A stretch of 64,000 bases of DNA from an uncultured Porphyromonadaceae bacterium (GTDB lineage: Bacteria; Bacteroidota; Bacteroidia; Bacteroidales; Muribaculaceae): positions 1-64,000 of the forward strand of contig CALKRW010000066.1 of assembly GCA_937989585.1 (NCBI GenBank). The letters run 5' to 3'. Both the position numbers and the translations under genes were made by a program. The notes under the pieces are model-generated. The model was not told the origin of the DNA and searched no databases. It saw nothing but the letters and a program-made list of their open reading frames with translations. Positions within the stretch are counted from its first letter, which is position 1. Each line of letters opens with the position of its first letter. Shown piece by piece: positions 34,433-43,233 of the stretch.

Positions 34433-35380
34433 TCAGTCTAACGCATCGGGTGCCGGTTTGGTTTGCGCCCCTTTGCGGCATGTGCGGTATACGGCCCAGA
34501 GACACAGTGCGCTTAACAGTACGGAAGCGATGATATATATAATGTCAATAGTATTGCCTGGAGCCTGTGCGGAAATGTTTTCCGGACTCATTCCGTGGCG
34601 GAGACCCATCCAGCGTACAACGACGAATAAGGTGTTGTTCATCATGTGGGCTATCACGGGAAGCCATAACGAGCCGCTCCACCAGAGCAGGTAGCCGAAG
34701 AATGCGCCAAGCAGGAGGCGGGGTACAAAACCGTAGAACTGGAAGTGCATGGCACTGAACAGGATTGCTGAAATCCAGATTGCCATATGCGCGTTACGTA
34801 TCCAGGCGTAAAGTATTCTCTGAAGTGCGCCACGGAAGAGAAGTTCCTCGCTGAGTCCGGCCAGGACACCGACAATCAGGATGCTGACAATAAGCGAGCC
34901 GACATCCTTGCCTCCGAGCACGAGGTTGATGCTGGATGTCGCCGACTGTTCGGCGTTACGCATCCAGTTCTCGATTGCGCTCATGGATTCAGGCAACTGC
35001 AGGCTATTGTTCCATTGCACTATCCATTCCATTGCCGGAGTCGAGAAAAAGAGTGCGAATACGGCATAAAACACAGTCCTGAGACGAGGCTGGCAGTCGA
35101 TGGCCAGCAGGGTGGCCGGAAGGCGTGTTGACAGCATGGCTGTCGCTAATGCCGGGAGTATGAACAGAATCAGGTCCTGAAGCACAGAACCGATTCGCAA
35201 CGCCTTCTCGGGACTTGGAAATCTCGACAGCACAAAGGTGTATAAGGCGCTGATGAGCAGGTAGCATACAAGCCATATGCAGAACAGCAGCAAAAGCGAC
35301 TTTGCGGGTTCGATGGCAAGGAGGCCTGCGGGGGATTTGCCGGCAGGACGGCTTAGGTATTGTGGAGATGGGCTGGTCAT
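34433..35380 (-). CDS. CPBP family intramembrane glutamic endopeptidase
   Basis: 315 residues, about eight TM helices. Motif 1 EELLFRG (in LSEELLFRGALQ), motif 2 with His in 'FSAMHFQFYGF', and motif 3 with His/Asn in 'AHMMNNTLF' match CPBP/Rce1-type proteases. In bacteria these are often linked to bacteriocin self-immunity or membrane-protein processing; nothing here indicates a substrate. It starts 4 bases downstream of the TrmN6 gene on the same strand. Confidence 0.9.
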   Translation of the reverse strand: MTSPSPQYLSRPAGKSPAGLLAIEPAKSLLLLFCIWLVCYLLISALYTFVLSRFPSPEKALRIGSVLQDLILFILPALATAMLSTRLPATLLAIDCQPRLRTVFYAVFALFFSTPAMEWIVQWNNSLQLPESMSAIENWMRNAEQSATSSINLVLGGKDVGSLIVSILIVGVLAGLSEELLFRGALQRILYAWIRNAHMAIWISAILFSAMHFQFYGFVPRLLLGAFFGYLLWWSGSLWLPVIAHMMNNTLFVVVRWMGLRHGMSPENISAQAPGNTIDIIYIIASVLLSALCLWAVYRTCRKGAQTKPAPDALD

Positions 35381-35384
35381 GGGG

Positions 35385-36083
35385 TCAGAAGTTAAGGTAG
35401 AAATCGCGTGTCAGGGAACGATATTCTACGCTATGATTGTTTGAGGAGTCTCTTATTTCAAGACCGGTAATCTGGGGTGTGGTATCATGTCGTCCGAGTT
35501 CGACAAGTATTCGTAATGGGGGCCGTCCCTCAAGCGTGCTTACACGGCACAGGCGATGAAGTTTCATCCGGTTCATCTCTGCGGTGAATATGACGTCGTC
35601 TTCGCAATCAGCGGGGAGAATCATACTCAGGATTCCATTATCAGTCAGCATCTCGTCAGCGCGTCTTATCAGAGATGTGTAACTGAATCCGGAGTCGATA
35701 TGCCGGGCGAGGGCTCTTGCTGAATCAGTGGAACGCAGCGTTGAGCTGAAGAACGGAGGGTTGCTGACAACTGCATCGAATCTGTCATCCGGCGTCCAGT
35801 CGGCGAAATCCATGCATCTGACGGAAATCCTTTCGGTCCATGGTGAATTCGAGATATTGTATTCGGCATCCTTACAGGCTTCTGGATCGATTTCCAGAGC
35901 AGTGATACGGACATCCGGGAAACGTTGGGCAATCATCAGGGAAACGAGTCCGGAGCCGGCGCCTAAATCAGCGACTTTCGAACCGTAACATTCTGCCCAG
36001 GCGCCAAGCAATACGCCGTCGGTGGAAATTTTCATGCCACAGCGCGAGTCGTCGCAATGGAATTTTTTAAAACTGAAGGCCAT
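35385..36083 (-). CDS. trmN6: tRNA1(Val) (adenine(37)-N6)-methyltransferase
   Basis: 232 residues. SAM-binding motif 'VADLGAGSGLVSLMIAQR' and catalytic motif NPPFF (in VVSNPPFFSST), the N6-adenine-methyltransferase signature of the YfiC/TrmN6 family. The N-terminus 'FHCDDSRCGMKISTDGVLLG' matches the RNA-binding lead of the family. It modifies A37 of tRNA1Val. Confidence 0.9.
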   Translation of the reverse strand: MAFSFKKFHCDDSRCGMKISTDGVLLGAWAECYGSKVADLGAGSGLVSLMIAQRFPDVRITALEIDPEACKDAEYNISNSPWTERISVRCMDFADWTPDDRFDAVVSNPPFFSSTLRSTDSARALARHIDSGFSYTSLIRRADEMLTDNGILSMILPADCEDDVIFTAEMNRMKLHRLCRVSTLEGRPPLRILVELGRHDTTPQITGLEIRDSSNNHSVEYRSLTRDFYLNF

Positions 36084-36152
36084 GTGGTCTGCGCTTTTCT
36101 ACGGATAATAATCGTCAGGCTATGAAATCTATGGCTGGCGGTTTGATAAAAA

Positions 36153-36192
36153 AGTCTGCCCCGAAGCGAAAATGCTTACCCGAGGGCAGACT
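36153..36192 (-). terminator. Intrinsic terminator downstream of pfp
   Basis: AGTCTGCCC pairs with GGGCAGACT around a long loop that can fold further. On the minus strand a run of six T follows. It lies between pfp and the TrmN6 gene. Confidence 0.8.
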
Positions 36193-36218
36193 ATGCAAGC
36201 TGAGATTTGGGTCTTGGA

Positions 36219-37862
36219 TTATTTGCCTTGGTGCTCGTACTGGAGAGTGAGCGAAGGCTGGTCGCATACCTCGGAGGGACCGAAGTACTGGATTGGACCG
36301 GGATAGATATAGCATGTGTTCATGGCCCAGTCGTGACGCTGACGCGCGAATTTGCGGAATGGAGCGCCGTCAAGACGGACGAGTGCCTTCTGGATAACGG
36401 GTTTGAGTTTGCCGTTACGCTGTTCCATGTTCATCATCATGGTGATGGGAATACCGCCGGCAACCCACTGAACCGCAGGTTTCACGAGATTGCGGACAGA
36501 AGACATGTAACCGGTCACTCCGGCCTGAATCAGACATGCGGCATTGAAGCCAAGCGCGTAGCAGTAGTCGGCGTCGAAGTTCGACGGATCGGCGCAACGT
36601 CCTTCGTAACCGAAGAAGTGGTGCATCGGAGTGAATTTGCCGTTGTATTTGCCTTCGGCGCGTAGAACCTCGAGGCGACGGCTTACCATCTCGCTGAGCA
36701 GTTTCTCGGTCTCGATGAGTGAAACCTGGACATTTCCGTGAGGATCGCGGTCGAGGGTCAGCTGACGTGCCACGCCAAGAGGCAGAGACTCGTATGTCGC
36801 GGCGTTCGCTGCGCAGAGTTTTGCAAGGACGAATGCGCGTTTGTCCTCGGAGGCGGCGAATTCATCGGCATTTTTGGCGATGATGTCGTTGAGTTCGGCT
36901 ATTAGGCGTCCTACGGCAGGGATGAACTCAATCAGGCCTTCAGGGATGAGTACTGTGCCGAAGTTGTTTCCTTCGGCTGCGCGTGCGGCAACTACATCGG
37001 CGAGTTGGTTGACGATATCCTGCAGGGTGAGGTTCTTCTCCTCGATTTCTTCGGAGATGATGCATACGTTGGGCTGGCACTGTAGCGCGCATTCAAGCGC
37101 GATATGGCTTGCGGAGCGGCCCATGAGTTTGATGAAGTGCCAGTATTTCTTTGACGAGTTGCAGTCACGTTGTATATTGCCTATTACCTCGCTGTAGACT
37201 TTTGTGGCTGTGTCGAAGCCGAAGGATGTCTCGATTAGGTCGTTCTTCAGGTCGCCGTCAATGGTCTTGGGGCAGCCTAATACCTGTACTCCTGCGTTGA
37301 TCGACTGGTAATACTCGGCCAGTACGGCGGCGTTGGTGTTCGAGTCGTCGCCTCCGATGATGACCAGGGCGGAGATTCCGAGTTCCTTGAGAATCTCAAG
37401 GCCTTTGTCGAACTGCTCCTTGGTCTCGAGTTTTGTACGGCCTGAGCCGATGATGTCGAATCCGCCGGTGTTGCGGTATTCGTCGATGATGGCGGACGTA
37501 AGTTCGATATATTTATGGTCCACGAGACCGCCGGGGCCCATGACGAAGCCGAACAGGCGCGAGTCGCGGTGGATTTTCTTAATGCCGTCAAAAAGTCCGG
37601 ATATGACATTGTGTCCGCCGGGTGCCTGACCGCCTGAAAGAATAACACCGACGTTGACAGGTTTGCCGACAGTCGGAGTCATGTTCTTCTCGAAGTGGAG
37701 TTCGGGAAGACCGTAGGTGTTGGGGAAGAGTGCTTTGATTTCGTCCTGGTCGGCCACGGATTGTGTGGGTTTGCCGAGAACTGCCTTCACGGGACCGGTC
37801 AGCGCGATGGGAAGTTTAGGCTGATAGGCTGCGCGGGCTTTCTGAAGAGCGCTTTTTTTCAT
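36219..37862 (-). CDS. pfp: Diphosphate--fructose-6-phosphate 1-phosphotransferase (PPi-PFK)
   Basis: Start taken at ATG 37862 (548 residues, starting MKKSALQKARAAYQ), where the family similarity begins; the upstream in-frame ATG at 38021 is not needed. Long-type PFP: 'VILSGGQAPGGHNVISG', GGDDSNTNAA (Asp-Asp, the PPi-dependence signature instead of Gly-Asp) and 'PKTIDGDLKND'. It performs reversible phosphorylation of fructose-6-phosphate with pyrophosphate, the usual glycolytic enzyme in Bacteroidales. It has its own terminator at 36153. Confidence 0.93.
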   Translation of the reverse strand: MKKSALQKARAAYQPKLPIALTGPVKAVLGKPTQSVADQDEIKALFPNTYGLPELHFEKNMTPTVGKPVNVGVILSGGQAPGGHNVISGLFDGIKKIHRDSRLFGFVMGPGGLVDHKYIELTSAIIDEYRNTGGFDIIGSGRTKLETKEQFDKGLEILKELGISALVIIGGDDSNTNAAVLAEYYQSINAGVQVLGCPKTIDGDLKNDLIETSFGFDTATKVYSEVIGNIQRDCNSSKKYWHFIKLMGRSASHIALECALQCQPNVCIISEEIEEKNLTLQDIVNQLADVVAARAAEGNNFGTVLIPEGLIEFIPAVGRLIAELNDIIAKNADEFAASEDKRAFVLAKLCAANAATYESLPLGVARQLTLDRDPHGNVQVSLIETEKLLSEMVSRRLEVLRAEGKYNGKFTPMHHFFGYEGRCADPSNFDADYCYALGFNAACLIQAGVTGYMSSVRNLVKPAVQWVAGGIPITMMMNMEQRNGKLKPVIQKALVRLDGAPFRKFARQRHDWAMNTCYIYPGPIQYFGPSEVCDQPSLTLQYEHQGK

Positions 37863-38170
37863 TGAGCGTAAGGGTGTTATAGTTTTAGAAAAATGTTTTT
37901 TACCTAACTGGCGCATGATGTGGGCGTGCATGTACCTTATAAGACAAGTGCAAAGTAAACTAAAAAATCCGATATGGACAAATAAATTTAATTTCACTGG
38001 CCGACTATGTTTTAAGTCCATGTTTTTAAGTGATTTTTGTTGAAATTTATTTTTTTTGAGGGAGCGAAAGAAAATTTATTATAACTTTGCGAACCTTAAA
38101 CCTCCGGCATGGCCGGGGTGTTATAAAAAGGAATTGTTTCAGAATAATTAACAGATACACATGACATACC
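37863..38170. other. Divergent intergenic region between pfp and the endonuclease gene
   Basis: 308 bases without a plausible gene. It holds the + strand promoter at 38055-38089 and, on the minus strand at about 37950, TTTACTTTGC, which is close to a -7 box for pfp. No repeat or RNA gene was recognised. Confidence 0.5.
38055..38089 (+). promoter_or_regulatory. Promoter of the secreted endonuclease (TTTG-N23-TAACTTTG)
   Basis: TTTG at 38055-38058 and TAACTTTG at 38082-38089, leaving a leader of about 75 bases to the ATG at 38171. The spacing is slightly long. Confidence 0.55.
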
Positions 38171-39661
38171 ATGAAAAAATCGTTACTCCTATCTCTGATG
38201 GCGGCCATTTGTGGCTTGCTTCCGGTGTGTTCGAAAGCCGATATTCCGATGGCCTATTACAGTTCGCTCGACGGTAAATGTGGTGAGGAACTGAAAACCG
38301 CTATCCATAATCTTGTATCAAAAAATGTCTCCATGCTGTCCTACGGATCGGGTACAGACAGGACCTGGTGGGGCTTCTATGTCACCGATTACCAGATGGA
38401 CGGTTCACGCAGGCAGGTGATTGACCGTTATAGCAATGACATACGTTATTTCACTAACCGCGGCTCATCTGTCTCCGGCATGAACATTGAGCATTCATTC
38501 CCGAAATCGTGGTGGGGCGGCTCGGAGACAAATGCATACAAGGATCTCTATAACCTGATGCCGTGCGAGCAGAAAATCAATTCGTCAAAGTCCAATTACG
38601 GCATGGGCGTGGTAACCAATGTCAAGACTACCAACGGATGTACCAAGGTCGGCACAGGTGCCAACGGATATAATTATTGGGAGCCTGCCGACAAATGGAA
38701 GGGAGAGTTTTCCCGGGGATACATGTATATGGCTACGGCATATCAGGACTACAACTGGACAGGCGAGGGCCTGAAGTCTCTGGAGAAAGGCAACTGGCCT
38801 ACGTTGCGGCAGTGGGCATACACTCTTTACATAAAATGGGCCAAGGGAGATCCGGTAAATAAGATGGAAGTGGATCGTAATCAGGCTGTCGCTGAAATTC
38901 AAGGCAACCGCAATCCCTATGTCGATTTTCCAAACCTGATGGAGTATGTATGGGGCGATTCGATCACTGTGCCGTTCAATCTTGCAACAACGGTCAAGTC
39001 AAGCGATGTCACGGGAGAAATCGTTCCGCCTTCTCCTGGAGACGAAAAAGTCATATACGAGAAAAGTTTCCTTGGCAACAACGGTTCGTTCACAGCCTCG
39101 GGCACTCCGGGTATATGGAAAGTGGACAGCAAGTACGGCTGGGTTGGAACCGGCTTCTATGATAATATCCGCCATGCGGCGGATGCATCGATCGAGTCTC
39201 CCGAACTTGACCTGCGTGAGTTCGCCGAAGCCAGAATGGAATTTAGTCATGCCGCGAACTTCTTTAACGGCGAATCTCCGGAAAACTATCTGTCGGTCGG
39301 TGTAAGTGTAGACGGGAACTCGCCGGAATATATCACAGGCGGTATCACGTGGCCTGAGGGCAGCGACTGGAAGTTTATTTCATCCGGTACCGTTGACCTC
39401 AGCCAGTATGCAGGACATAAGATTAAAATCGTTTTCCGTTACACCTCTACGACTTCGTTGGCCGGGACATGGGAAATCGACCGTCTCAGCGTGACGGCCT
39501 CGGGTGTCAATGCGGTTGAAGACATTATCATCGACTGCGAGGATGAGAACGCACCGGTTGAATATTACTCGATAGACGGACGCCTCCTCGATGCCGATTC
39601 CGCCCGCGGTATCGTCATCATCCGTCAGGGACGGAAAGTGACGAAGAAAATAATTCCATAA
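38171..39661 (+). CDS. Secreted endonuclease I-like nuclease with sorting-like tail
   Basis: 496 residues with signal peptide (ends PVCSKA). Residues ~25-270 are an endonuclease I domain: 'GMNIEHSFPKSWWGG' with the catalytic His, and 'DLYNLMPCEQKINSSKSNY' for metal and substrate binding. Residues ~290-440 are a beta-sandwich typical of carbohydrate- or surface-binding modules ('SPELDLREFAEARMEFSHA'). The C-terminus (APVEYYSIDGRLL...IIRQGRKV) resembles the type IX-secretion tail of other proteins here. Probable extracellular DNA or RNA scavenging. Confidence 0.88.
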   Translation: MKKSLLLSLMAAICGLLPVCSKADIPMAYYSSLDGKCGEELKTAIHNLVSKNVSMLSYGSGTDRTWWGFYVTDYQMDGSRRQVIDRYSNDIRYFTNRGSSVSGMNIEHSFPKSWWGGSETNAYKDLYNLMPCEQKINSSKSNYGMGVVTNVKTTNGCTKVGTGANGYNYWEPADKWKGEFSRGYMYMATAYQDYNWTGEGLKSLEKGNWPTLRQWAYTLYIKWAKGDPVNKMEVDRNQAVAEIQGNRNPYVDFPNLMEYVWGDSITVPFNLATTVKSSDVTGEIVPPSPGDEKVIYEKSFLGNNGSFTASGTPGIWKVDSKYGWVGTGFYDNIRHAADASIESPELDLREFAEARMEFSHAANFFNGESPENYLSVGVSVDGNSPEYITGGITWPEGSDWKFISSGTVDLSQYAGHKIKIVFRYTSTTSLAGTWEIDRLSVTASGVNAVEDIIIDCEDENAPVEYYSIDGRLLDADSARGIVIIRQGRKVTKKIIP

Positions 39662-39720
39662 ATTTCTTATTTCAGAATAATATGGAATAAAACCCATCGA
39701 CAAAATAATTTCACAAAAAG

Positions 39721-39763
39721 GGCAAAAGATGTTTTTTAGAATTTTCTAAAAAGAACTTTTGTC
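39721..39763 (+). terminator. AT-rich stem-loop after the endonuclease gene
   Basis: Interrupted stem CAAAAG...TTTTTAG / CTAAAAA...CTTTTG with a short loop, followed by TCCTTTTG. A plausible weak terminator. Confidence 0.5.
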
Positions 39764-39837
39764 CTTTTGTGTCTTAATTTTGTTATTTTGTCACATGGTT
39801 GATCCGGTATGCGTTTTTACCGGCATGGAAATTAAGT

Positions 39838-39868
39838 TTTGACGGTAAGCGGAAAATTTGTAATTTTG
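39838..39868 (+). promoter_or_regulatory. Promoter of the LysE gene (TTTG-N19-TAATTTTG)
   Basis: TTTG at 39838-39841 and TAATTTTG at 39861-39868 match both elements and spacing of the Bacteroidetes consensus, 46 bases before the ATG at 39915. Confidence 0.7.
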
Positions 39869-39914
39869 TCGGTCATGCGTTGTCCCTGACACCGCATGTG
39901 CCTGAAAGAATATC

Positions 39915-40562
39915 ATGATGGACCAGTTCCTGCATATTATGCCGCGAGGCCTGCTTATCGGTATACTCATATCGGCTCCCATGGGGCCTATCGGTATGCT
40001 GATCATCCAGCGTACGCTCTCGAAGGGCCGCTGGCCGGCGTTCTTTACAGGTATAGGTGCCGCTCTGTCAGATCTTTTCTACTGTCTCCTTACCGGTCTC
40101 GGCATAAGTTTCATCACGGACTTCATAGAGAGCCACCAGTTCATGCTTCAGGTCGTGGGCAGTGTGGTCCTGGCATGTTTCGGCGCTTATCTTTTCCGCA
40201 AGAATCCGACACGCTCGCTGAAGCCAACCTCCGATGTGTCCAACAACTACTGGAGCGATATTGTAACCGGCTTCCTGCTGACATTCTCGAATCCTCTGAT
40301 ACTTTTCTTTATCATCGGCCTTTTCGGCAGTTTCAATTTCATTCTGCCTGAATACGGGCCTCACCACTATATCGCCGGATATATGATGATTTTCACCGGC
40401 GCGCTTCTGTGGTGGTATCTTGTCACTATGCTTGTCAACAAACTGCGTCGGCGCTTTAATGTTCGGTCGCTATGGCTGGTAAACCGCATTATCGGCGGCA
40501 TACTTATACTTATGGCGGTAGTCGGTCTGGTTTACTCGCTCCGGGCAGAATACTTTGCCTGA
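39915..40562 (+). CDS. LysE family transporter
   Basis: 215 residues with six hydrophobic helices. The N-terminal 'LLIGILISAPMGPIGMLIIQ' has the GP-rich first helix of LysE/RhtB exporters, and 'GFLLTFSNPLILFFIIG' is the second family motif. It probably exports amino acids or similar small molecules. It heads a + strand run with the CBM9-like gene 26 bases downstream. Confidence 0.9.
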   Translation: MMDQFLHIMPRGLLIGILISAPMGPIGMLIIQRTLSKGRWPAFFTGIGAALSDLFYCLLTGLGISFITDFIESHQFMLQVVGSVVLACFGAYLFRKNPTRSLKPTSDVSNNYWSDIVTGFLLTFSNPLILFFIIGLFGSFNFILPEYGPHHYIAGYMMIFTGALLWWYLVTMLVNKLRRRFNVRSLWLVNRIIGGILILMAVVGLVYSLRAEYFA

Positions 40563-40588
40563 TTCCTTCACCAATTCACCAAGTAACG

Positions 40589-41236
40589 ATGAATCTACAT
40601 CTTCCTTATATCCCTGAACTTGATACGTGTACCACCGCTGACGAAATCAGCACATTGCTCGAGAACCGCGGGCAGCGTCAGTCCATAGCCTCGCTCAACT
40701 GGCCTGATCTGTACGACTACATGCCTCTGACATCGTTCACGGCTGCACATTCGGGCCGATTCATATATATCGACTTCTTTGTACGATGCAATTATCTCCG
40801 CGCCGAGAATTATACACCGCTATCTCCTGTCAGCCAGGATTCATGCGTGGAATTTTTTGTGTCGCCCACATCGGACAATCATTATTGGAATTTCGAGTTC
40901 AACTGCATTGGCGCCATCAATGCCTCGCACAGAAGCGAGCGCAGCAATCCCACGCGTCTGACTCCCGAAGAACTCGGAACTATCCGTGTGTCACCTTCGT
41001 GCGGCACACGCCCGTTCCGCGAGATGGAAGGCATTTTTTCATGGAATCTTCTTGTGGCTATACCTCTTGAACTGATAGGGGTCGAATACAAGGGAGAACC
41101 AATAGAGATGACAGCTAATTTCAACAAATGCGCATCGGCCACATCCGCGCCGCATTACCTCAGTTGGAATCCTATCGATTCCGAAAAGCCGGATTTCCAT
41201 CGTCCCGACTGTTTCGGGCATATCACACTTGACTGA
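40589..41236 (+). CDS. CBM9-like (carbohydrate-binding family 9-like) domain protein
   Basis: Start chosen at ATG 40589 (215 residues), because the longer frame overlaps the LysE gene without similarity. No signal peptide. Sequence pattern 'DLYDYMPLTSFTAAHSGRFI', 'DSCVEFFVSPTSDNHYWNFE' and 'HYLSWNPIDSEKPDFHRPDC' fits Bacteroidetes CBM9-like/DOMON-type domains. Such stand-alone proteins are of unclear function; cytoplasmic location is predicted. It shares the promoter at 39838. Confidence 0.82.
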   Translation: MNLHLPYIPELDTCTTADEISTLLENRGQRQSIASLNWPDLYDYMPLTSFTAAHSGRFIYIDFFVRCNYLRAENYTPLSPVSQDSCVEFFVSPTSDNHYWNFEFNCIGAINASHRSERSNPTRLTPEELGTIRVSPSCGTRPFREMEGIFSWNLLVAIPLELIGVEYKGEPIEMTANFNKCASATSAPHYLSWNPIDSEKPDFHRPDCFGHITLD

Positions 41237-41257
41237 TTAACCTTAAAAATATTTGCT

Positions 41258-41698
41258 ATGAAATTTAAGTTTTTGATTCTGCCACTGGCACTTATCGCGC
41301 TACTCGTTTCGTGCCGCCCGTCTGATTCTTCTGATTCATATGATGACGAGGGCGATGATGAGGAGACAACCGAAGAGGTAGACAGAGGTTCAAGACACAG
41401 GAAGTCCAGAGAATCAAGGGAGTCCCGGGACATGCTTGTAGGCACATGGAGTCTACAGGATGGTGACACTAAGGTCGAGATAGAATTTCAGGCCAATCAC
41501 AAGATTACGCTGACACAGACAAATCTGAAAAAGCAGAGAAGGCAGATTGAGAGAAATTTTGCCGACTGGGAACACAAAGGCGATAAAATCATAATAAGTC
41601 GTGACGGACAGGTTGGTGAACTCGAGATAGTTTCTCTTGACAAGAGTTCTCTCTGTATCAGGGATAACGGTAAAGTCGAGTGCTATAAAAGAGAATAA
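41258..41698 (+). CDS. Small acidic lipoprotein (lipocalin-like fold suspected)
   Basis: 146 residues with lipoprotein signal (LIALLVSCRPSD). A run of Asp/Glu/Ser (~23-45) and then Arg/Ser-rich 'RGSRHRKSRESRESRD' form a flexible linker. The C-terminal ~85 residues (VGTWSLQDGDTKVEIEFQ, ITLTQTN) resemble a lipocalin-like beta barrel found in many Bacteroidetes lipoproteins. Function unknown. It ends 11 bases from convergent rlmH. Confidence 0.78.
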   Translation: MKFKFLILPLALIALLVSCRPSDSSDSYDDEGDDEETTEEVDRGSRHRKSRESRESRDMLVGTWSLQDGDTKVEIEFQANHKITLTQTNLKKQRRQIERNFADWEHKGDKIIISRDGQVGELEIVSLDKSSLCIRDNGKVECYKRE

Positions 41699-41709
41699 CG
41701 CCCTGAAGG

Positions 41710-42183
41710 TCAGTCATGATGATAAGGTTCACCGCGTAATATTGTCATTGCGCGGTAGATTTGTTCTGTGAAGAACAGGCGCACCATCTCGTGTGTCATC
41801 GTCATGCGCGTCAGCGACAGCATTGCGTTGGCACGCTGATACATTGCCTGTGAGAATCCGTAAGGGCCGCCGATGACAAATATCAGGTCGCGCTGAAGGG
41901 TGGTCATGAGTCTGCCGATGTCGTTGGCGAACTCTCGCGAGGTCATTTCCTTGCCGCGTTCGTCAAGCAGCACAAGACGGTCCGAAGGCGATATCTGGGC
42001 CAGAAAGCGCTCTCCCTCGAGTTCCTTCTGCCTTTCCTCACTTGTTGATTTCGTTACCTTGACATCCGGCAGGGTCTTCATCTCGAACGGAGTATAATGG
42101 CCGATACGTCTGACATATTTATCAATGGCGTCGCGCATCATCCTGTCGTGAGTCTCTCCTATGGTGAGCAGTCGTATCTTCAT
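41710..42183 (-). CDS. rlmH: 23S rRNA (pseudouridine(1915)-N(3))-methyltransferase RlmH
   Basis: 157 residues, the usual length for this SPOUT methyltransferase. 'FVIGGPYGFS' forms the SAM-binding knot loop, and the conserved end 'LTRMTMTHEMVRLFFTEQIY' and 'RGEPYHHD' is present. It methylates pseudouridine 1915 in helix 69 of 23S rRNA. A -7 box ends only four bases before the ATG, suggesting a leaderless or nearly leaderless message. Confidence 0.95.
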   Translation of the reverse strand: MKIRLLTIGETHDRMMRDAIDKYVRRIGHYTPFEMKTLPDVKVTKSTSEERQKELEGERFLAQISPSDRLVLLDERGKEMTSREFANDIGRLMTTLQRDLIFVIGGPYGFSQAMYQRANAMLSLTRMTMTHEMVRLFFTEQIYRAMTILRGEPYHHD

Positions 42184-42187
42184 GGCG

Positions 42188-42195
42188 CAAAGTTA
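42188..42195 (-). promoter_or_regulatory. -7 box TAACTTTG immediately before rlmH
   Basis: TAnnTTTG on the minus strand ends four bases before the rlmH ATG. Bacteroidetes transcripts usually begin a few bases after this box, so transcription would start at or near the A of the ATG. Confidence 0.6.
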
Positions 42196-42217
42196 ACGAT
42201 ATTCCGAGGATTATTCG

Positions 42218-42225
42218 TAATTTTG
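42218..42225 (+). promoter_or_regulatory. -7 box TAATTTTG for nadC
   Basis: TAnnTTTG on the + strand, 52 bases before the nadC ATG, back-to-back with the rlmH promoter. Confidence 0.55.
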
Positions 42226-42277
42226 CATCCAAAGAATATAAATTCTCATTAGAACCCGAAACAATCCACAACAAGAT

Positions 42278-43135
42278 ATGAAGACCAAGAAAGAACTCGT
42301 AGACGAACTGATTGACCTGGCATTCGCCGAGGACGTAGGTGACGGCGATCACACAACTCTTTCAACCATTCCTGCCGAGGCGATGGGCAGGCAGCAACTC
42401 ATCATAAAGGAACACGGTATAATTGCAGGTGTTGAGGTTGCCCGCGAAGTTTTCAGACGCTTTGACCCGAGCCTGAAAATGACGGTGTACATCAACGATG
42501 GCACAGAGGTGAACCCCGGTGACGTGGCGTTTGTTGTCGAGGGACCAGTGCGCTCACTTCTGCAGACCGAGCGTCTGATGCTCAACATCATGCAGCGCAT
42601 GAGCGGCATAGCCACGACCACACACCGCTATCAGGAACAACTCAAGGGCACGGGTGCGCGCGTCCTTGATACGCGAAAGACTACTCCGGGAATGCGTATG
42701 CTCGAGAAGGATGCCGTGGCCATCGGCGGCGGCACGAACCACCGCATCGGCCTGTTCGACATGATTCTCATCAAGGACAATCATGTGGACTTTGCCGGTG
42801 GCATCCATCAGGCCGTGACAGCGGCCAAGGAATACTGCAAAACCAACAACAAGGACCTGAAAATAGAACTCGAGGTTCGAAATCTTGACGAAATCGACCA
42901 GGCGCTTGCCGAGGGCGTCGACCGCATTATGCTCGACAACTTCACTCCCGGGCGCACGGCAGAGGCTGTCAGGCATATCCGCGCAGTCAATCCCTCTGTC
43001 GAGATTGAATCATCTGGAGGCATCACGTTTGACACGCTCGCGGAATATGGGCGATGTGGCGTGGACTTTATTTCTGTCGGCGCCCTGACTCATTCCGTAA
43101 AGAGCCTCGACATGTCATTCAAAGCCGTTAAATGA
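42278..43135 (+). CDS. nadC: Carboxylating nicotinate-nucleotide diphosphorylase
   Basis: 285 residues. Quinolinate phosphoribosyltransferase motifs: GDGDHTTLSTIP, DTRKTTPGMR, 'GGGTNHRIGLFDMILIKDNH', 'ELEVRNLDEIDQAL', IMLDNFTP and IESSGGI. It converts quinolinate and PRPP to nicotinate mononucleotide in de novo NAD synthesis. Single gene here; nadA and nadB are not in the window. A strong terminator follows. Confidence 0.96.
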   Translation: MKTKKELVDELIDLAFAEDVGDGDHTTLSTIPAEAMGRQQLIIKEHGIIAGVEVAREVFRRFDPSLKMTVYINDGTEVNPGDVAFVVEGPVRSLLQTERLMLNIMQRMSGIATTTHRYQEQLKGTGARVLDTRKTTPGMRMLEKDAVAIGGGTNHRIGLFDMILIKDNHVDFAGGIHQAVTAAKEYCKTNNKDLKIELEVRNLDEIDQALAEGVDRIMLDNFTPGRTAEAVRHIRAVNPSVEIESSGGITFDTLAEYGRCGVDFISVGALTHSVKSLDMSFKAVK

Positions 43136-43161
43136 AGCATACGGAGATATTATTCAAGGAC

Positions 43162-43195
43162 AAAAGACAGGGAAACTCATCACCCTGTCTTTTTT
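43162..43195 (+). terminator. Intrinsic terminator of nadC
   Basis: AAAAGACAGGG / CCCTGTCTTTT stem (11 base pairs) with a 10-base loop and a T tract. Confidence 0.88.
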
Positions 43196-43233
43196 GTTTT
43201 TATTTCCAAGGGGATGTCGGGGCAGGGTAAGGG

